Positions 34,922-43,503 of a DNA stretch of 64,000 bases are shown here, in pieces. The notes beneath the pieces are model-generated. The model saw only the letters and a program-made list of their open reading frames with translations, ran no database searches and was not told where the DNA came from. The position numbers and the translations under genes were made by a program. The DNA lies in the NCBI RefSeq assembly GCF_003143515.1, contig NZ_CP029343.1:1612001-1676000 (forward strand), read 5' to 3'. Every line of letters starts with the position of its first letter. Position 1 is the stretch's first letter. The DNA is from Massilia oculi. Lineage in GTDB: Bacteria; Pseudomonadota; Gammaproteobacteria; Burkholderiales; Burkholderiaceae_D.

Positions 34922-36792
34922 GCGCCTCCCCGCGCCGGCCAGCGCATGATTTCACCGCGCCCATGGGTGCGCACCACGGTCTCGGTGAAGGCATTGATGG
35001 ACACGTACTGGGCAAAGAAATGGCTCAGCACCGCACCCAGCACGAAGGCGCCCGCGCCCTCGAACGCGGCGTCGTCCATGGTGACCGTGATCTCCAGGCC
35101 GCGGCCAAACGCGATCGGTCCGGATCCGGGCAAGCGCCGGGTCACCCTGCGCGCCGCCACCGAGCGCACGCCCTCGACCTGGCGCAGGCTGCCCAGGTCG
35201 AGCGGATGGCAGTACAGGGCCAGCAGCTCACGCAGCGCGCCCGCACCCTGTTCCGGGTCGGTGTCGACCAGCGACAGGTAGTTGAGCGACAGCTGGTTGA
35301 TCAGGCGCCAGGCCGCGCCGCCTTCCGCGAACGAGGGAAACGGCTGGCTCGGCCCGCCCAGCACCCGCACCGCCCGCACCGGACCGCCCTGCTCCAGGAT
35401 GAAGTCGGTCTTGCCCACACCCAGCGGCATCGACAGCGGCAGGTCGCGATTGGTGCACCACAGGGTCAGGCCGAGCTGGCGCAGGTCGTGGCGGTACGGT
35501 GCCTCACGCGCGTCGACCAGGGAAATATAGGTCTCGCTGCCGACGTAGGACGAGCGCGGCCCGCGCTGGCGCTGGCCCGGCGACAGCACGCGCGGCTCGC
35601 GTCGGACCTGAAAATAGGCTTGGCCCGCGCCGCCCGCCCCATGTGCGCCGAGGTCATGCGCGCTATACAGCGGCCGGAACTCCTGCTCGGCCTGCGCGCC
35701 GCTGCCATGGCCCGTCACGCGCTCGACCTGGTGCACCTCGAAGTCGAGCGGGCGGGTGCGATCGGGCAGCACATGGTATTCAGCGCGTTCCTGCGTCAGG
35801 TCGATGCGGTCGGCGCGGCGCTGGAACAGGTTCACGACCGGGGTGCAGTTCAACGCGACATGGCTGGCGTCGAGCACCTGCTCCAGGCGCGTGTCGCCGT
35901 GCGCGAGCAGCACGACGATCTCGAGTTCCGCTTCGGCGCAGGCCGCAATGGCCGGGGACAGGCCGGAAAGTTCGACGAACAGGAAGCGCTGGGCGAACGC
36001 AAAATACTCCTGCAGCAGCCGATAGCCCTGGAAGTTGCGCTGGCCGCTGGGCAGCAGCGCATCGCCTTCGTCGAAGCCGCGCGGCTGCAACGCCGTCTTC
36101 GGCAGCCGCAGGTGGCCGCCCCGGCGGCTGCCCGGCATCACCAGCACACCCTCGGCCGCGCCCAGCAGCTTTTCATAGATCCGGCCCGGCAGGTCGTCGC
36201 CGCCGCGCAGGTGCAGCGCCAGGCGATCCAGGCCGAGCGCGCTGAATGGAGCGTCGTTGGTGGTGCGCAGGCGCAGGCGCAGGCCGGCGCGCACATTCGG
36301 CGGCAGGCGCGCCTCGACGCCTTCGAGGGCGCCGGCAAGGGGAAACAGGCGCGCCTCGACCAGCTCGATCGGCCACAGCGTGACCGGATGCGCGCTGCGG
36401 TATTCGCAGGCGGTGGCGTCGTCCTTGCCCAGCACGCTGCGCATGGCCGCGCCGCGCGGCAGGTGAAAGCCCGCATCGAGCGCCGGGTCAGCCGGGTCGG
36501 GCTGCAACTGCACGATCGCCATCGACGGCGTCGGCGCCAGGAAGTGCGGGTAGACCAGCTCCGACAGGTGCTGGGTAAAGCGCGGGTACTCGGCGTCGAT
36601 CTTCATCTGCACCCGCGCCGCCATGAAGGCAAAACCTTCAAGCAGGCGCTCGACGTAGGGATCGGCGCACTCGAAACCCTCCAGGCCCAGGCGACCGGCG
36701 ATCTTCGGATACTGGGCCGCAAACTCGCCGCCCATCTCGCGCAGGTGCTGCAGTTCCTGGCTGTAGTAGCGCAGCAGGCGTGGATTGCTCAT
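34906..36792 (-). CDS. tssF: T6SS baseplate protein TssF
   Basis: The 628-residue protein begins at ATG 36792, overlapping the TssE stop by 4 nt (frame extension to 36888 is rejected). The N-terminus MSNPRLLRYYSQELQHLRE and EFAAQYPKIAGRLGLEG are typical of ImpG/TssF. DPYVERLLEGFAFMAARVQ and the C-terminal GRGLEITVTMDD...LGAVLSHFFAQYVSINAFTETVV also fit. It makes the wedge core of the baseplate with TssG. Confidence 0.97.
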   Translation of the reverse strand: MSNPRLLRYYSQELQHLREMGGEFAAQYPKIAGRLGLEGFECADPYVERLLEGFAFMAARVQMKIDAEYPRFTQHLSELVYPHFLAPTPSMAIVQLQPDPADPALDAGFHLPRGAAMRSVLGKDDATACEYRSAHPVTLWPIELVEARLFPLAGALEGVEARLPPNVRAGLRLRLRTTNDAPFSALGLDRLALHLRGGDDLPGRIYEKLLGAAEGVLVMPGSRRGGHLRLPKTALQPRGFDEGDALLPSGQRNFQGYRLLQEYFAFAQRFLFVELSGLSPAIAACAEAELEIVVLLAHGDTRLEQVLDASHVALNCTPVVNLFQRRADRIDLTQERAEYHVLPDRTRPLDFEVHQVERVTGHGSGAQAEQEFRPLYSAHDLGAHGAGGAGQAYFQVRREPRVLSPGQRQRGPRSSYVGSETYISLVDAREAPYRHDLRQLGLTLWCTNRDLPLSMPLGVGKTDFILEQGGPVRAVRVLGGPSQPFPSFAEGGAAWRLINQLSLNYLSLVDTDPEQGAGALRELLALYCHPLDLGSLRQVEGVRSVAARRVTRRLPGSGPIAFGRGLEITVTMDDAAFEGAGAFVLGAVLSHFFAQYVSINAFTETVVRTHGRGEIMRWPARGGACAIL

Positions 36793-37295
36793 GGTCGCAG
36801 CGCACCACGGTCGAGCAGGGTGAGCTGGCGCAGGTCCAGATCGAGCTCGGTCTTGAGGTACAGGTGTTCCGGATACGGCTGGGCCCACAGATCGGCTTCG
36901 ATCTCGAACGTGATCTTGCTGATCGCCTCCGGCGCGGCCACGGCCTTGACCGACACCGAAGCGCGGATCAGGCGCGGCTCGAAGTCCCAGATAGCCTGGC
37001 GGATCGCGCGCTCGAGGTCGGCCGTGCTCATACCAGCCTGCGACACGCCGGCGATGTCCGGCAAGCCATAGTTGAGCACCGAGCCGGCCAGGTGCGGCAG
37101 GCGCGGCATGGCGCCGCCCGCCTCCAGGTTGGTGGTGTTGAGCAGCCAGGCCAGGTCGCGCAGGACGCCCGCGCGCAGGCCGCGCTCGGACAGCACGCGG
37201 CGTTCGCGCGTCTCCACCGCCTGGTCCGGCTCGTGGTCGGTCAGGCGGTCCAGCAGCGACGGTTGCAGCCGCTCGCGCGGCGCCAGTTCGGCCAT
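36789..37295 (-). CDS. tssE: T6SS baseplate protein TssE (gp25-like)
   Basis: The 168-residue protein has the gp25/lysozyme-like fold seen in TssE: LLDRLTDHEPD near the start, LRDLAWLLNTTNLE (~45-58), SVLNYGLPDIAG, and the family-conserved IRQAIWDFEPRLIRASVSV (~98-116). It starts sheath polymerisation on the baseplate. It follows hcp by 6 nt and overlaps tssF by 4 nt. Confidence 0.96.
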   Translation of the reverse strand: MAELAPRERLQPSLLDRLTDHEPDQAVETRERRVLSERGLRAGVLRDLAWLLNTTNLEAGGAMPRLPHLAGSVLNYGLPDIAGVSQAGMSTADLERAIRQAIWDFEPRLIRASVSVKAVAAPEAISKITFEIEADLWAQPYPEHLYLKTELDLDLRQLTLLDRGALRP

Positions 37296-37301
37296 GGCGG
37301 A

Positions 37302-37793
37302 TCAGCCTTCGGCTTTATTGCCCGCGATGTTGTAGGTGAAGGTCTTGTCGCCGGCCACCGTGCCCTTGTCATCCTGCGGGGTGTAGGCGACTTCGACCTT
37401 GGCGAAGTTGAGCGTGACGTTCTCGGTCAGGCGGTCCTCGCCGCCGCTGCCGCCGGTGGAGATCGAGGTTACCAGCACCTGTGTCATCGTAATGGTCAGA
37501 TAGGTCTGCTGGCCCTTGCCGGCCTTGCGCACCGTCAGCACGGCTTTGGGGATATGCTCGCCCGTGGCCAGCGTTTTCATGAGCGCATTGGTGGCGCTGT
37601 CGATGTACTTGGTAAACGACAGGTCCTGGAAACTGGCCTTGCCGCCGCCGCCGCCGCCGCCCATATGGGTGGTGCCCGACTGGGTCATGCCCCAGCTCCA
37701 GGCCAGCACGTCCATATCGCCTTTCGCTTTGCGCTCATCGTCGATCGTTTCGCCCTTGATCGGGTCCAAATTCATGAACATATCTACAGCCAT
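37302..37793 (-). CDS. hcp: T6SS tube protein Hcp (TssD)
   Basis: The 163-residue Hcp has the usual start (DMFMNLDPIKGETIDDE), the core WSWGMTQSG, and KYIDSATNALMKTLATGEHIPKAVLTVRKAG. A run of seven Gly (residues ~45-51) is encoded by seven GCC triplets on the plus strand (37641-37661) and lies in the extended loop used for stacking. Hcp hexamers form the inner tube and can carry small effectors. A strong hairpin lies between tssC and hcp. Confidence 0.97.
   Translation of the reverse strand: MAVDMFMNLDPIKGETIDDERKAKGDMDVLAWSWGMTQSGTTHMGGGGGGGKASFQDLSFTKYIDSATNALMKTLATGEHIPKAVLTVRKAGKGQQTYLTITMTQVLVTSISTGGSGGEDRLTENVTLNFAKVEVAYTPQDDKGTVAGDKTFTYNIAGNKAEG
37641..37661. repeat. (GCC)7 trinucleotide repeat inside hcp
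   Basis: Seven perfect GCC triplets encode the Gly run in Hcp. Being in-frame, slippage would change only the number of Gly residues in the loop. Confidence 0.9.
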
Positions 37794-37852
37794 GTCGCTT
37801 CTCCTGTAATGCCGGGGCGCCTGGCCCTGGCGGGTTTGTATTGCCTGGATAG

Positions 37853-37873
37853 GCGCGGACTTCCGGTCCGCGC
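37853..37873 (-). promoter_or_regulatory. Hairpin in the tssC-hcp intergenic region
   Basis: A perfect 8-bp stem (GCGCGGAC / GTCCGCGC) around a 5-nt loop lies 60 bp before the hcp start. No U-run follows on the transcribed strand, so it is more likely an mRNA-stabilising or processing structure that sets hcp level apart from tssBC than an intrinsic terminator. Confidence 0.5.
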
Positions 37874-37903
37874 ATTTGAATCAACAAAATCAGTCAAGAA
37901 AAA

Positions 37904-39433
37904 TCAGCCGACGGACGACGGCAGCTTGGAGACCAGGCGCAGCGACACGGTCAGGCCTTCGAGCTGGTAATGCGGGCGCAGGAAGAACTGGGCGTTGTAG
38001 TAGCCCGGGTTGCCCTCGACTTCCTGCAGCATCACCTCGGCCGCGGCCAGCGGTTTCTTGGCCTTGGTCGTCTCGCTCGAGCTGGCCGGATCGCCGTCCA
38101 CGTACTGCATGATCCAGCGCGTCAGCCAGCGCTCCATGTCGTCGCGCTCCTTGAACGAGCCAATCTTGTCGCGCACGATGCACTTGAGGTAGTGGGCGAA
38201 GCGGCAGGTCGCGAACAGGTAAGGCAGGCGCGCGGCGAGGTTGGCGTTGGCGGTGGCGTCCGGGTCGTCGTACTCGGCCGGCTTGTGCATCGACTGCGCG
38301 CCGATGAAGGCGGCCAGGTCGCTGTTCTTCTTGTGCACGAGCGGCATGAAGCCGTTCTTGGCCAGCTCGGCCTCGCGCCGGTCGCTGATCGCGATCTCGG
38401 TCGGGCAAGTCATGTCGACCCCGCCGTCGTCGGTCGGGAAGGTGTACACCGGCAGGTTCTCGACCGCGCCGCCCGATTCGATGCCGCGGATCCGCGAGCA
38501 CCAGCCGTAGTGCTTGAACGAGCGGTTGATGTTCACCGCCATCGCGTAGGCCGCGTTGGCCCAGGTGAAGTCGCGCGCGCCCGGCGCATTGGTGGTCTCC
38601 TCGAAGTCGAACTCCTCGACCGGATTGGTCCTGGCGCCGTAAGGCGCGCGTGCCAGGAAGCGCGGCATCGCCAGGCCGACGTAGCGCGAATCCTCGGATT
38701 CGCGGAACGAGCGCCAGGCGGCGTGTTCCGGCGTCTGGAACAGTTTGGTGAGATCGCGCGGATTGGCCAGCTCCTGCCACGAGTCCATCAGCATCACGCC
38801 CGGATCGGCCGCACTGATCAGCGGCGCATGGGCGGCGGCCGACACCTGCGCCATCTGAGTGAGCAGCTCGACGTCGGGCGCGCTGTTGCCGAAATAGTAG
38901 TCGGCCACGAAGGCGCCATACGGCTCGCCGCCGAACTGGCCGTATTCTTCCTCGTACAGTTTCTTGAACACCGGGCTCTGGTCCCAAGCCACGCCCTTGT
39001 ACTTGCGCAGCGTCTTGTGCAGCTCGGTCTTCGAGATGTTCATCACGCGGATCTTGAGCATCTCGTCGGTCTCGGTATTGCTGACCAGGTGGTGCAGGCC
39101 GCGCCAGGCGCTTTCCACCGCCTGGAATTGACTGTCGTGCAGGATGTGGTTGATCTGTTCGGTCAGCTTGCGGTCGATTCCGGCGATCAGTCCCTCGATC
39201 GTGACCAGCACGTCGCCGCCGACCACCGTGGCGTCCTGCAAGGCCTGCTGGGCCAGGGTGCGCACGGCGTTCTCGACCGCATCGCGCGCCTTGTCGGTGC
39301 GCGGCTTGAATTCCTGCTGCAGCAGGCTCGCGAAGTCGTTCGCGGCGAGCGTACCCTCGGGCGCGGGCTGATTTACGGGCTGATTCACGGGCTGATTCAC
39401 GGGCTGACTAAGTTCTTGGTTTGCATTGGCCAT
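37904..39433 (-). CDS. tssC: T6SS sheath large subunit TssC (VipB)
   Basis: The 509-residue protein matches TssC: TEQINHILHDSQFQAVESAWRGLHHLV (~93-119), LLIGDYYF-equivalent AFVADYYFGN, ANAAYAMAVNINRSF, TEIAISDRREAELAKNGFMPLVH, and the C-terminal RLVSKLPS. An unusual N-terminal QPVN repeat (three copies) comes from a 12-bp tandem repeat at 39365-39407. TssC and TssB form the contractile sheath. It follows tssB by 3 nt. Confidence 0.97.
   Translation of the reverse strand: MANANQELSQPVNQPVNQPVNQPAPEGTLAANDFASLLQQEFKPRTDKARDAVENAVRTLAQQALQDATVVGGDVLVTIEGLIAGIDRKLTEQINHILHDSQFQAVESAWRGLHHLVSNTETDEMLKIRVMNISKTELHKTLRKYKGVAWDQSPVFKKLYEEEYGQFGGEPYGAFVADYYFGNSAPDVELLTQMAQVSAAAHAPLISAADPGVMLMDSWQELANPRDLTKLFQTPEHAAWRSFRESEDSRYVGLAMPRFLARAPYGARTNPVEEFDFEETTNAPGARDFTWANAAYAMAVNINRSFKHYGWCSRIRGIESGGAVENLPVYTFPTDDGGVDMTCPTEIAISDRREAELAKNGFMPLVHKKNSDLAAFIGAQSMHKPAEYDDPDATANANLAARLPYLFATCRFAHYLKCIVRDKIGSFKERDDMERWLTRWIMQYVDGDPASSSETTKAKKPLAAAEVMLQEVEGNPGYYNAQFFLRPHYQLEGLTVSLRLVSKLPSSVG
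39365..39407. repeat. 12-bp tandem repeat in the tssC 5' end
   Basis: Three 12-bp units of GGGCTGATT(T/C)AC plus a partial fourth encode QPVN repeats near residue 10 of TssC. The length is a multiple of three, so copy-number changes stay in frame. Confidence 0.85.
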
Positions 39434-39436
39434 CGT

Positions 39437-39961
39437 TTATCCTTTTTGCGATTGGCCGGCGGCGTCTTCCGGCCTGGGTGCGGCGGTCAGCGCCTGCATC
39501 AGGGCCGGATCGCCCATCAGCTTCGCCATCAACTCTTCGGCGCCGGTCTTGCCGTCCATATAGGTCATCAGGTTGACCAGCTGGCTGCGCGCTTCCAGCA
39601 TGGTGCGCAGCGAATCGACCTTGCGCGCGATCGCGCCGGGCGTGAAATCGTCCAGGCTCTCGAAGGTCATCTCGATCGCCAGATTGCCCTCACCGGTGAG
39701 GGTGTTGGGCACCGTCGTCACCACGCGCGGCTTCATCGACTTGAGGCGGTCGTCGAAGTTGTCGACGTCGATCTCCAGGAATTTGCGCTCGGCCACCGGC
39801 GGCAACGCTTCGGCCGGCGTGCCCGACAGGTCGGAGAACACACCCATCACGAAGGGCAGCTGCACCTTTTTCTCGGCGCCATAGACTTCGACGTCGTACT
39901 CGATCTGCACCCGCGGCGCACGGTTGCGCGCGATGAACTTCTGACTGCTTTCTTTAGCCAC
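39437..39961 (-). CDS. tssB: T6SS sheath small subunit TssB (VipA)
   Basis: The 174-residue protein has the TssB hallmarks: SSQKFIARNRAPRVQIEYDVE at the start, ELPFVMGVFSDLSG-like KVQLPFVMGVFSDLSG, LPPVAERKFLEIDVDNFDDRL and the C-terminal LLARRSQL-equivalent LEARSQLVNLMTYMDGK. With TssC it forms the contractile sheath that ClpV disassembles. It lies 29 bp downstream of tssA. Confidence 0.97.
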   Translation of the reverse strand: MAKESSQKFIARNRAPRVQIEYDVEVYGAEKKVQLPFVMGVFSDLSGTPAEALPPVAERKFLEIDVDNFDDRLKSMKPRVVTTVPNTLTGEGNLAIEMTFESLDDFTPGAIARKVDSLRTMLEARSQLVNLMTYMDGKTGAEELMAKLMGDPALMQALTAAPRPEDAAGQSQKG

Positions 39962-39990
39962 GATAAGACTCCGTTAAATGTGGTACGTGT

Positions 39991-41019
39991 TCATGAATCG
40001 CCCCGGATACCGCTGATCTGCGCCAGCTGGTTCAATCCATCGGGGGCGAGCTCCTCCATCAATTCGGTGAAATTCATCTCGACCAGGCCCCTGGCCCGCT
40101 GCAGCAGCAGCGGCACGGGACTGGACGGTTCCGCGCGCGCATACCAGGCGCAGATGCGCTCCAGCAGCCGCACCACGTCGGCGCGGCCCGCGATCTCGCC
40201 ATCGGCGCGCGCGGTGGCCAGGGCGGCCGGCGCGGCGCCATCCCTCTCCGCGGCTTCCAGCGACGTGCCGGCCGTTGCGGCCAGGTGCGGGCGCACCTGG
40301 CCCGCCGCGCGCTGCAACAGGCTGGCGAGCGGCGTGAGGTCGATGCCCATGCCGGCGCCCAGGTGGCGGGCCAGCGTCGCTTCGATCTCCGCCACGCTGG
40401 CGCCGGCGGCATCGAGGGCAGCGCACGTCGTTCCAAGGTCGTCCTGCGACGCCGCCCCGAACGCGGCCAGAATCGTCGCCGGGGCAGCCCTGGATGGGTC
40501 GCCAGTTTCGTCCTGCTCGCCGGCGTCGATCTCGCGCAGGCCGAAGGCGCCGATGGCGCGCACCTCGACCAGCGGCATGTCGCGCAACTGGCGCAGCATG
40601 CCGCCCGCCTCCACCAACGCCGCCAATGTATTCAGGCGCAAGGTCGGGTCGTTATCGTCGTCGGGGTCGAGCTGCGGATGCAGCTGCTCCCATTGCGTGG
40701 ACAGCAGCGCCGCCAGCAGCGACAGTCCCGCGGCGAGGCCTGGCGCGCCTTCCTGCCCAAGCAGCGCGCGAGTCAGACCGACGGCCACGCGCAGGTCGCG
40801 CGTACGCCCCATCAGCTCGAGCGCCAGCGCGCGCACCGTTTTCCAGTCCGGGCCCGTGGCCGGCGTGATCGTGCTGCCGTACTGGACTTCGGGCTTGCCG
40901 TTCAGCGCCGCTTCGAGCGCCAGGAATTGCGGGTCGTATTCCAGGTTCTCGCCGCAGGGCAGCGAGTCGTCGAGTGGCGCGGCGAGGTCCGCGATGGAGG
41001 TCGATAGCAGGTCGTTCAT
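39991..41019 (-). CDS. tssA: T6SS protein TssA
   Basis: The 342-residue protein has the ImpA_N domain (SLPCGENLEYDPQFLALEAA, residues ~19-38; then PDWKTVRALALELMGRTRDLRVAV) and a shorter variable region. The C-terminal domain (ADVVRLLERICAWYARAEPSSPVPLLLQRARGL...FTELMEELAPDGL) is of the VasJ/TssA-short type. TssA primes and coordinates tube/sheath growth. It follows the PP2C gene with a 69-bp gap. Confidence 0.95.
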   Translation of the reverse strand: MNDLLSTSIADLAAPLDDSLPCGENLEYDPQFLALEAALNGKPEVQYGSTITPATGPDWKTVRALALELMGRTRDLRVAVGLTRALLGQEGAPGLAAGLSLLAALLSTQWEQLHPQLDPDDDNDPTLRLNTLAALVEAGGMLRQLRDMPLVEVRAIGAFGLREIDAGEQDETGDPSRAAPATILAAFGAASQDDLGTTCAALDAAGASVAEIEATLARHLGAGMGIDLTPLASLLQRAAGQVRPHLAATAGTSLEAAERDGAAPAALATARADGEIAGRADVVRLLERICAWYARAEPSSPVPLLLQRARGLVEMNFTELMEELAPDGLNQLAQISGIRGDS

Positions 41020-41088
41020 GGCGCTTCCATTGATTGGAACGAGGCGGGAACCGTCATCACGATTTCCGCGCTCGTCGTACAGGAAGAC

Positions 41089-41952
41089 TTACGCGGGGCC
41101 GGATCGACTGGACGCGTGCGCCGCGATATTTTTTGCTTCGTCGTGCGCGCCGGTCGCCTCGAAGCGCGCCAGCAGCACCGTGACGTTGTCGCGGCTGGCG
41201 TGGCGCCGGCTCAAGTCGAGCAGGCCGGCGCAGGCCGCGCCCGGATCGTCTTCGCGGCGCAGCAGCGCCGCGATCTCTGCATGCGGCACCCAGCCATGCA
41301 GGCCATCGCTGCACAGCAGCAGCAGGTCGCCGGCGCGCACCTCGTGGTAATCGAAGTCGGGCGCGACGACGGGCGCCGGGCCGATGGCCTGCAGCAGCAG
41401 GTTACGTGGCGGCAGCTCGCCGGGCGTGCCCGATTCCAGCGCCAGCTGGTAGGCGGTCTGGTCGCGCGTCAGCTGGACCAGACCGCCATCCCGATAGCGG
41501 TACAAGCGGCTGTCGCCGACGTGGAACGAGAGCACGGCGCCCAGCGCCGGCAGGAACTGCAGGCCGGTCAGGGTACTGCCCATGCCGTCGCCGTCGGCTT
41601 GGCCGCGGGCGCGGTTTTGTTCGTACAGCAGCGCATTGGCGCGATCGACCGCGCGCCGCAGGCGCACGGTGCCGTTCCAGCGCAGGTCGAGGTCGGTGGC
41701 GTCGGGGTCGCCCTCCTCTCCCATCTTCTGCAAGCGCGCGTGGCCGTCGGCAAGGCTGGCGGCCAGCGCCGCCAGCGCGCCGCTGCTGGCGACCTCGCCC
41801 GACATGTGGCCGCCCATGCCGTCGGCCACAGCGACCAGGCCGAGGGCATCGTCGACCACGAAACGGTCTTCGTTACGCGTGCGCACCTCGCCGGCCTCGC
41901 TCATGCCGCAGGCCTGCATCGCCAGGCGCGCGTTCACCAGAACCTGACGCAT
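41089..41952 (-). CDS. pppA: PP2C-type Ser/Thr phosphatase, T6SS-linked (PppA-like)
   Basis: The 287-residue protein from ATG 41952 has PP2C metal-site motifs: RTRNEDRFVVDD (~24-35), AVADGMGGHMSGEVAS, LLLLCSDGLHGWV and DNVTVLLARFE. It is the likely partner of the kinase at 15828, dephosphorylating the FHA protein. Its start lies 19 nt inside the anti-sigma gene, so it shares a transcript with the ECF sigma/anti-sigma pair and leads into tssA. Confidence 0.92.
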   Translation of the reverse strand: MRQVLVNARLAMQACGMSEAGEVRTRNEDRFVVDDALGLVAVADGMGGHMSGEVASSGALAALAASLADGHARLQKMGEEGDPDATDLDLRWNGTVRLRRAVDRANALLYEQNRARGQADGDGMGSTLTGLQFLPALGAVLSFHVGDSRLYRYRDGGLVQLTRDQTAYQLALESGTPGELPPRNLLLQAIGPAPVVAPDFDYHEVRAGDLLLLCSDGLHGWVPHAEIAALLRREDDPGAACAGLLDLSRRHASRDNVTVLLARFEATGAHDEAKNIAAHASSRSGPA

Positions 41953-42653
41953 GGGCCGCTCAATACATAAGGGCCGGTGGGCCGCGGCGCCGCAGGGTCT
42001 TCCTCGAAGCTCAGCGCCAGCCGGGATATTCCGGCAAACACCTCCTCGGCCGGCGCGCCGAGTGGAAGCGGCGCTTTCGCGCCGACGACGACGTTCGCGA
42101 TCGGCACCGGCGCGCCATGCGCCGGCAGCGCCCACAGGCGCGCCACCCGCCCCGGCGGGATTGCGAGCGGCGCCAGCAGCCTGATGGTCATCGTCTCGCC
42201 ATGCCGGTGCGAGCCCACGGTCAGCCGGCTCTTGCCGCCCTCGTCCTGCAGGATGCCGACATAGCTGGCAGGCAGCGCCGCCGACATATGGTGCATGCCG
42301 AACAGGTGCGCGTTATGCGAGACGAAGGCGGTGGCCACCGCCGCGCCGAGGGCGAAGCCGACCACCGGCTTGAACCATTTCCTCAGCCGGTCCAGGATTT
42401 GCCGCGCCGGCTGCGCATCGCCGTCGCGCTGGATGCGCCCCGAGATCCGCGTCCACAGCGCTGGCGGCGGCGCCACGGCCGGGATGTTGCCGTACAGCGG
42501 CGCCAGGCGGTTGTTCCAGTCGGCCACCGCGCGCTGGACCGCGATCGACCGGGCCTGCAGGCGTGTGAAACGGCGCCGTGCGCCCGCGCCCATCGTCCCC
42601 AGCACATAGGCGCCGGCCAGCTTGTCCAGCAGTTCGGGCCGTTCGTAGTTCAC
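41934..42653 (-). CDS. Anti-sigma factor (RskA-like), partner of the adjacent ECF sigma
   Basis: A GTG start at 42653 overlaps the sigma stop (GTGA) and gives 239 residues beginning VNYERPELLDKLAGAYVLGTM, the normal start of RskA/anti-sigma-K proteins (an ATG at 42695 is less likely). A cytoplasmic sigma-binding helical part leads to one transmembrane helix (VVGFALGAAVATAFVS). The RskA C-terminal domain follows, with KSRLTVGSHRHG, PPGRVARLWALPAHGAPVPI and LALSFEEDPAAP. It should hold the ECF sigma inactive at the membrane. Its 3' end overlaps pppA. Confidence 0.85.
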   Translation of the reverse strand: MNYERPELLDKLAGAYVLGTMGAGARRRFTRLQARSIAVQRAVADWNNRLAPLYGNIPAVAPPPALWTRISGRIQRDGDAQPARQILDRLRKWFKPVVGFALGAAVATAFVSHNAHLFGMHHMSAALPASYVGILQDEGGKSRLTVGSHRHGETMTIRLLAPLAIPPGRVARLWALPAHGAPVPIANVVVGAKAPLPLGAPAEEVFAGISRLALSFEEDPAAPRPTGPYVLSGPCVRFW

Positions 42654-43267
42654 GACGCCCTCCCGGTCGCGGGCTGACGCTGCGCTTCGATGCATTTCCT
42701 GAGCCGCTCGAGTCCGCGCCGCACCCAGGCCTTGGCCGTCCCCAGTGGCACCCGCAGGTGCTCGGCCAGTTCGGAATGCGACAGGCCGTCATAGAACGCG
42801 AGTGCCAGCGACTGGCGCTGCGGCGCGTCCAGCTGCGCCACGCAGCGCTTCAGGACCATCGCCTCGGTGGCGGCGCTGAACAGCTCGTGCGGGTCGGCGT
42901 GGTCGGCGATCGCGTCGACCTGCCCTTCGGCGCCCGCATCGACAGCATCGATGGACTGCACGGTGCTTTCCATCTCGCGCTTGAACTTGCGCAGGTGGTC
43001 GAGCGACTTGTTGCGCACCACGCTGATCAGCCAGGTCATCGGGGCTGACAGCGTGGCCGCGTAGGTTCCCGCCTGCTGCCAGACGTTGATATACGCTTCC
43101 TGAAGGATGTCCTCGGCGGTGGACGCGGTGCGCAGGTAGCGCAGCGCGACACCGTACAGGTGGGCGCTGGTCAGGTCGTAGAGTTCCTTGAAAGCCTGCT
43201 GGTCGCGCAGCGCGACGCGTGCGAGCAAGTTGACCAGGCGCTGGTTTTCCGGTGTGTGGTTGAGCAT
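42650..43267 (-). CDS. ECF-family RNA polymerase sigma factor
   Basis: From ATG 43267 the 205-residue protein shows region 2 (LYDLTSAHLYGVALRYLRTASTAEDILQEAYINVWQQ, with WLISVVRNKSLDHLRKFKR) and region 4 (LDAPQRQSLALAFYDGLSHSELAEHLRVPLGTAKAWVRRGLERLR). It is of the RpoE/SigK-type group often paired with RskA anti-sigma. It is translationally coupled to the anti-sigma gene. Co-orientation and overlap with pppA-tssA suggest it could influence T6SS expression. Confidence 0.92.
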   Translation of the reverse strand: MLNHTPENQRLVNLLARVALRDQQAFKELYDLTSAHLYGVALRYLRTASTAEDILQEAYINVWQQAGTYAATLSAPMTWLISVVRNKSLDHLRKFKREMESTVQSIDAVDAGAEGQVDAIADHADPHELFSAATEAMVLKRCVAQLDAPQRQSLALAFYDGLSHSELAEHLRVPLGTAKAWVRRGLERLRKCIEAQRQPATGRAS

Positions 43268-43503
43268 GTGCGTACTTGGATAAAGGATCGGTTGGCGATT
43301 GCGTCTAGCTACGCCGGAATCGCGCACCTGGATGCGCGAATCGCCGTGTATTCCCACCCTCGTACGGAAAGCAATTTGTATTGACAATTCGTAACGACAC
43401 TTGTGCTTTTATTAGGTTTTCCCTATCAAATAACTAAACACGATAGCTTGGCATAAGGAGATACGATTGGCGGTGACTTTTGGTTTCCTGCACGATCCAG
43501 TCC

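Noticed and set aside
37970-41350. 1126-codon plus-strand open frame opposite tssC-tssB-tssA
   Set aside because: Antisense to three certain T6SS genes; composition is that of a complementary-frame artefact.
43455-43469. AAGGAG followed by TTG, looking like a translation start
   Set aside because: The frame from this TTG is out of phase with the ECF sigma gene and reads as Pro/Arg-rich shadow; it might at most be a short leader.
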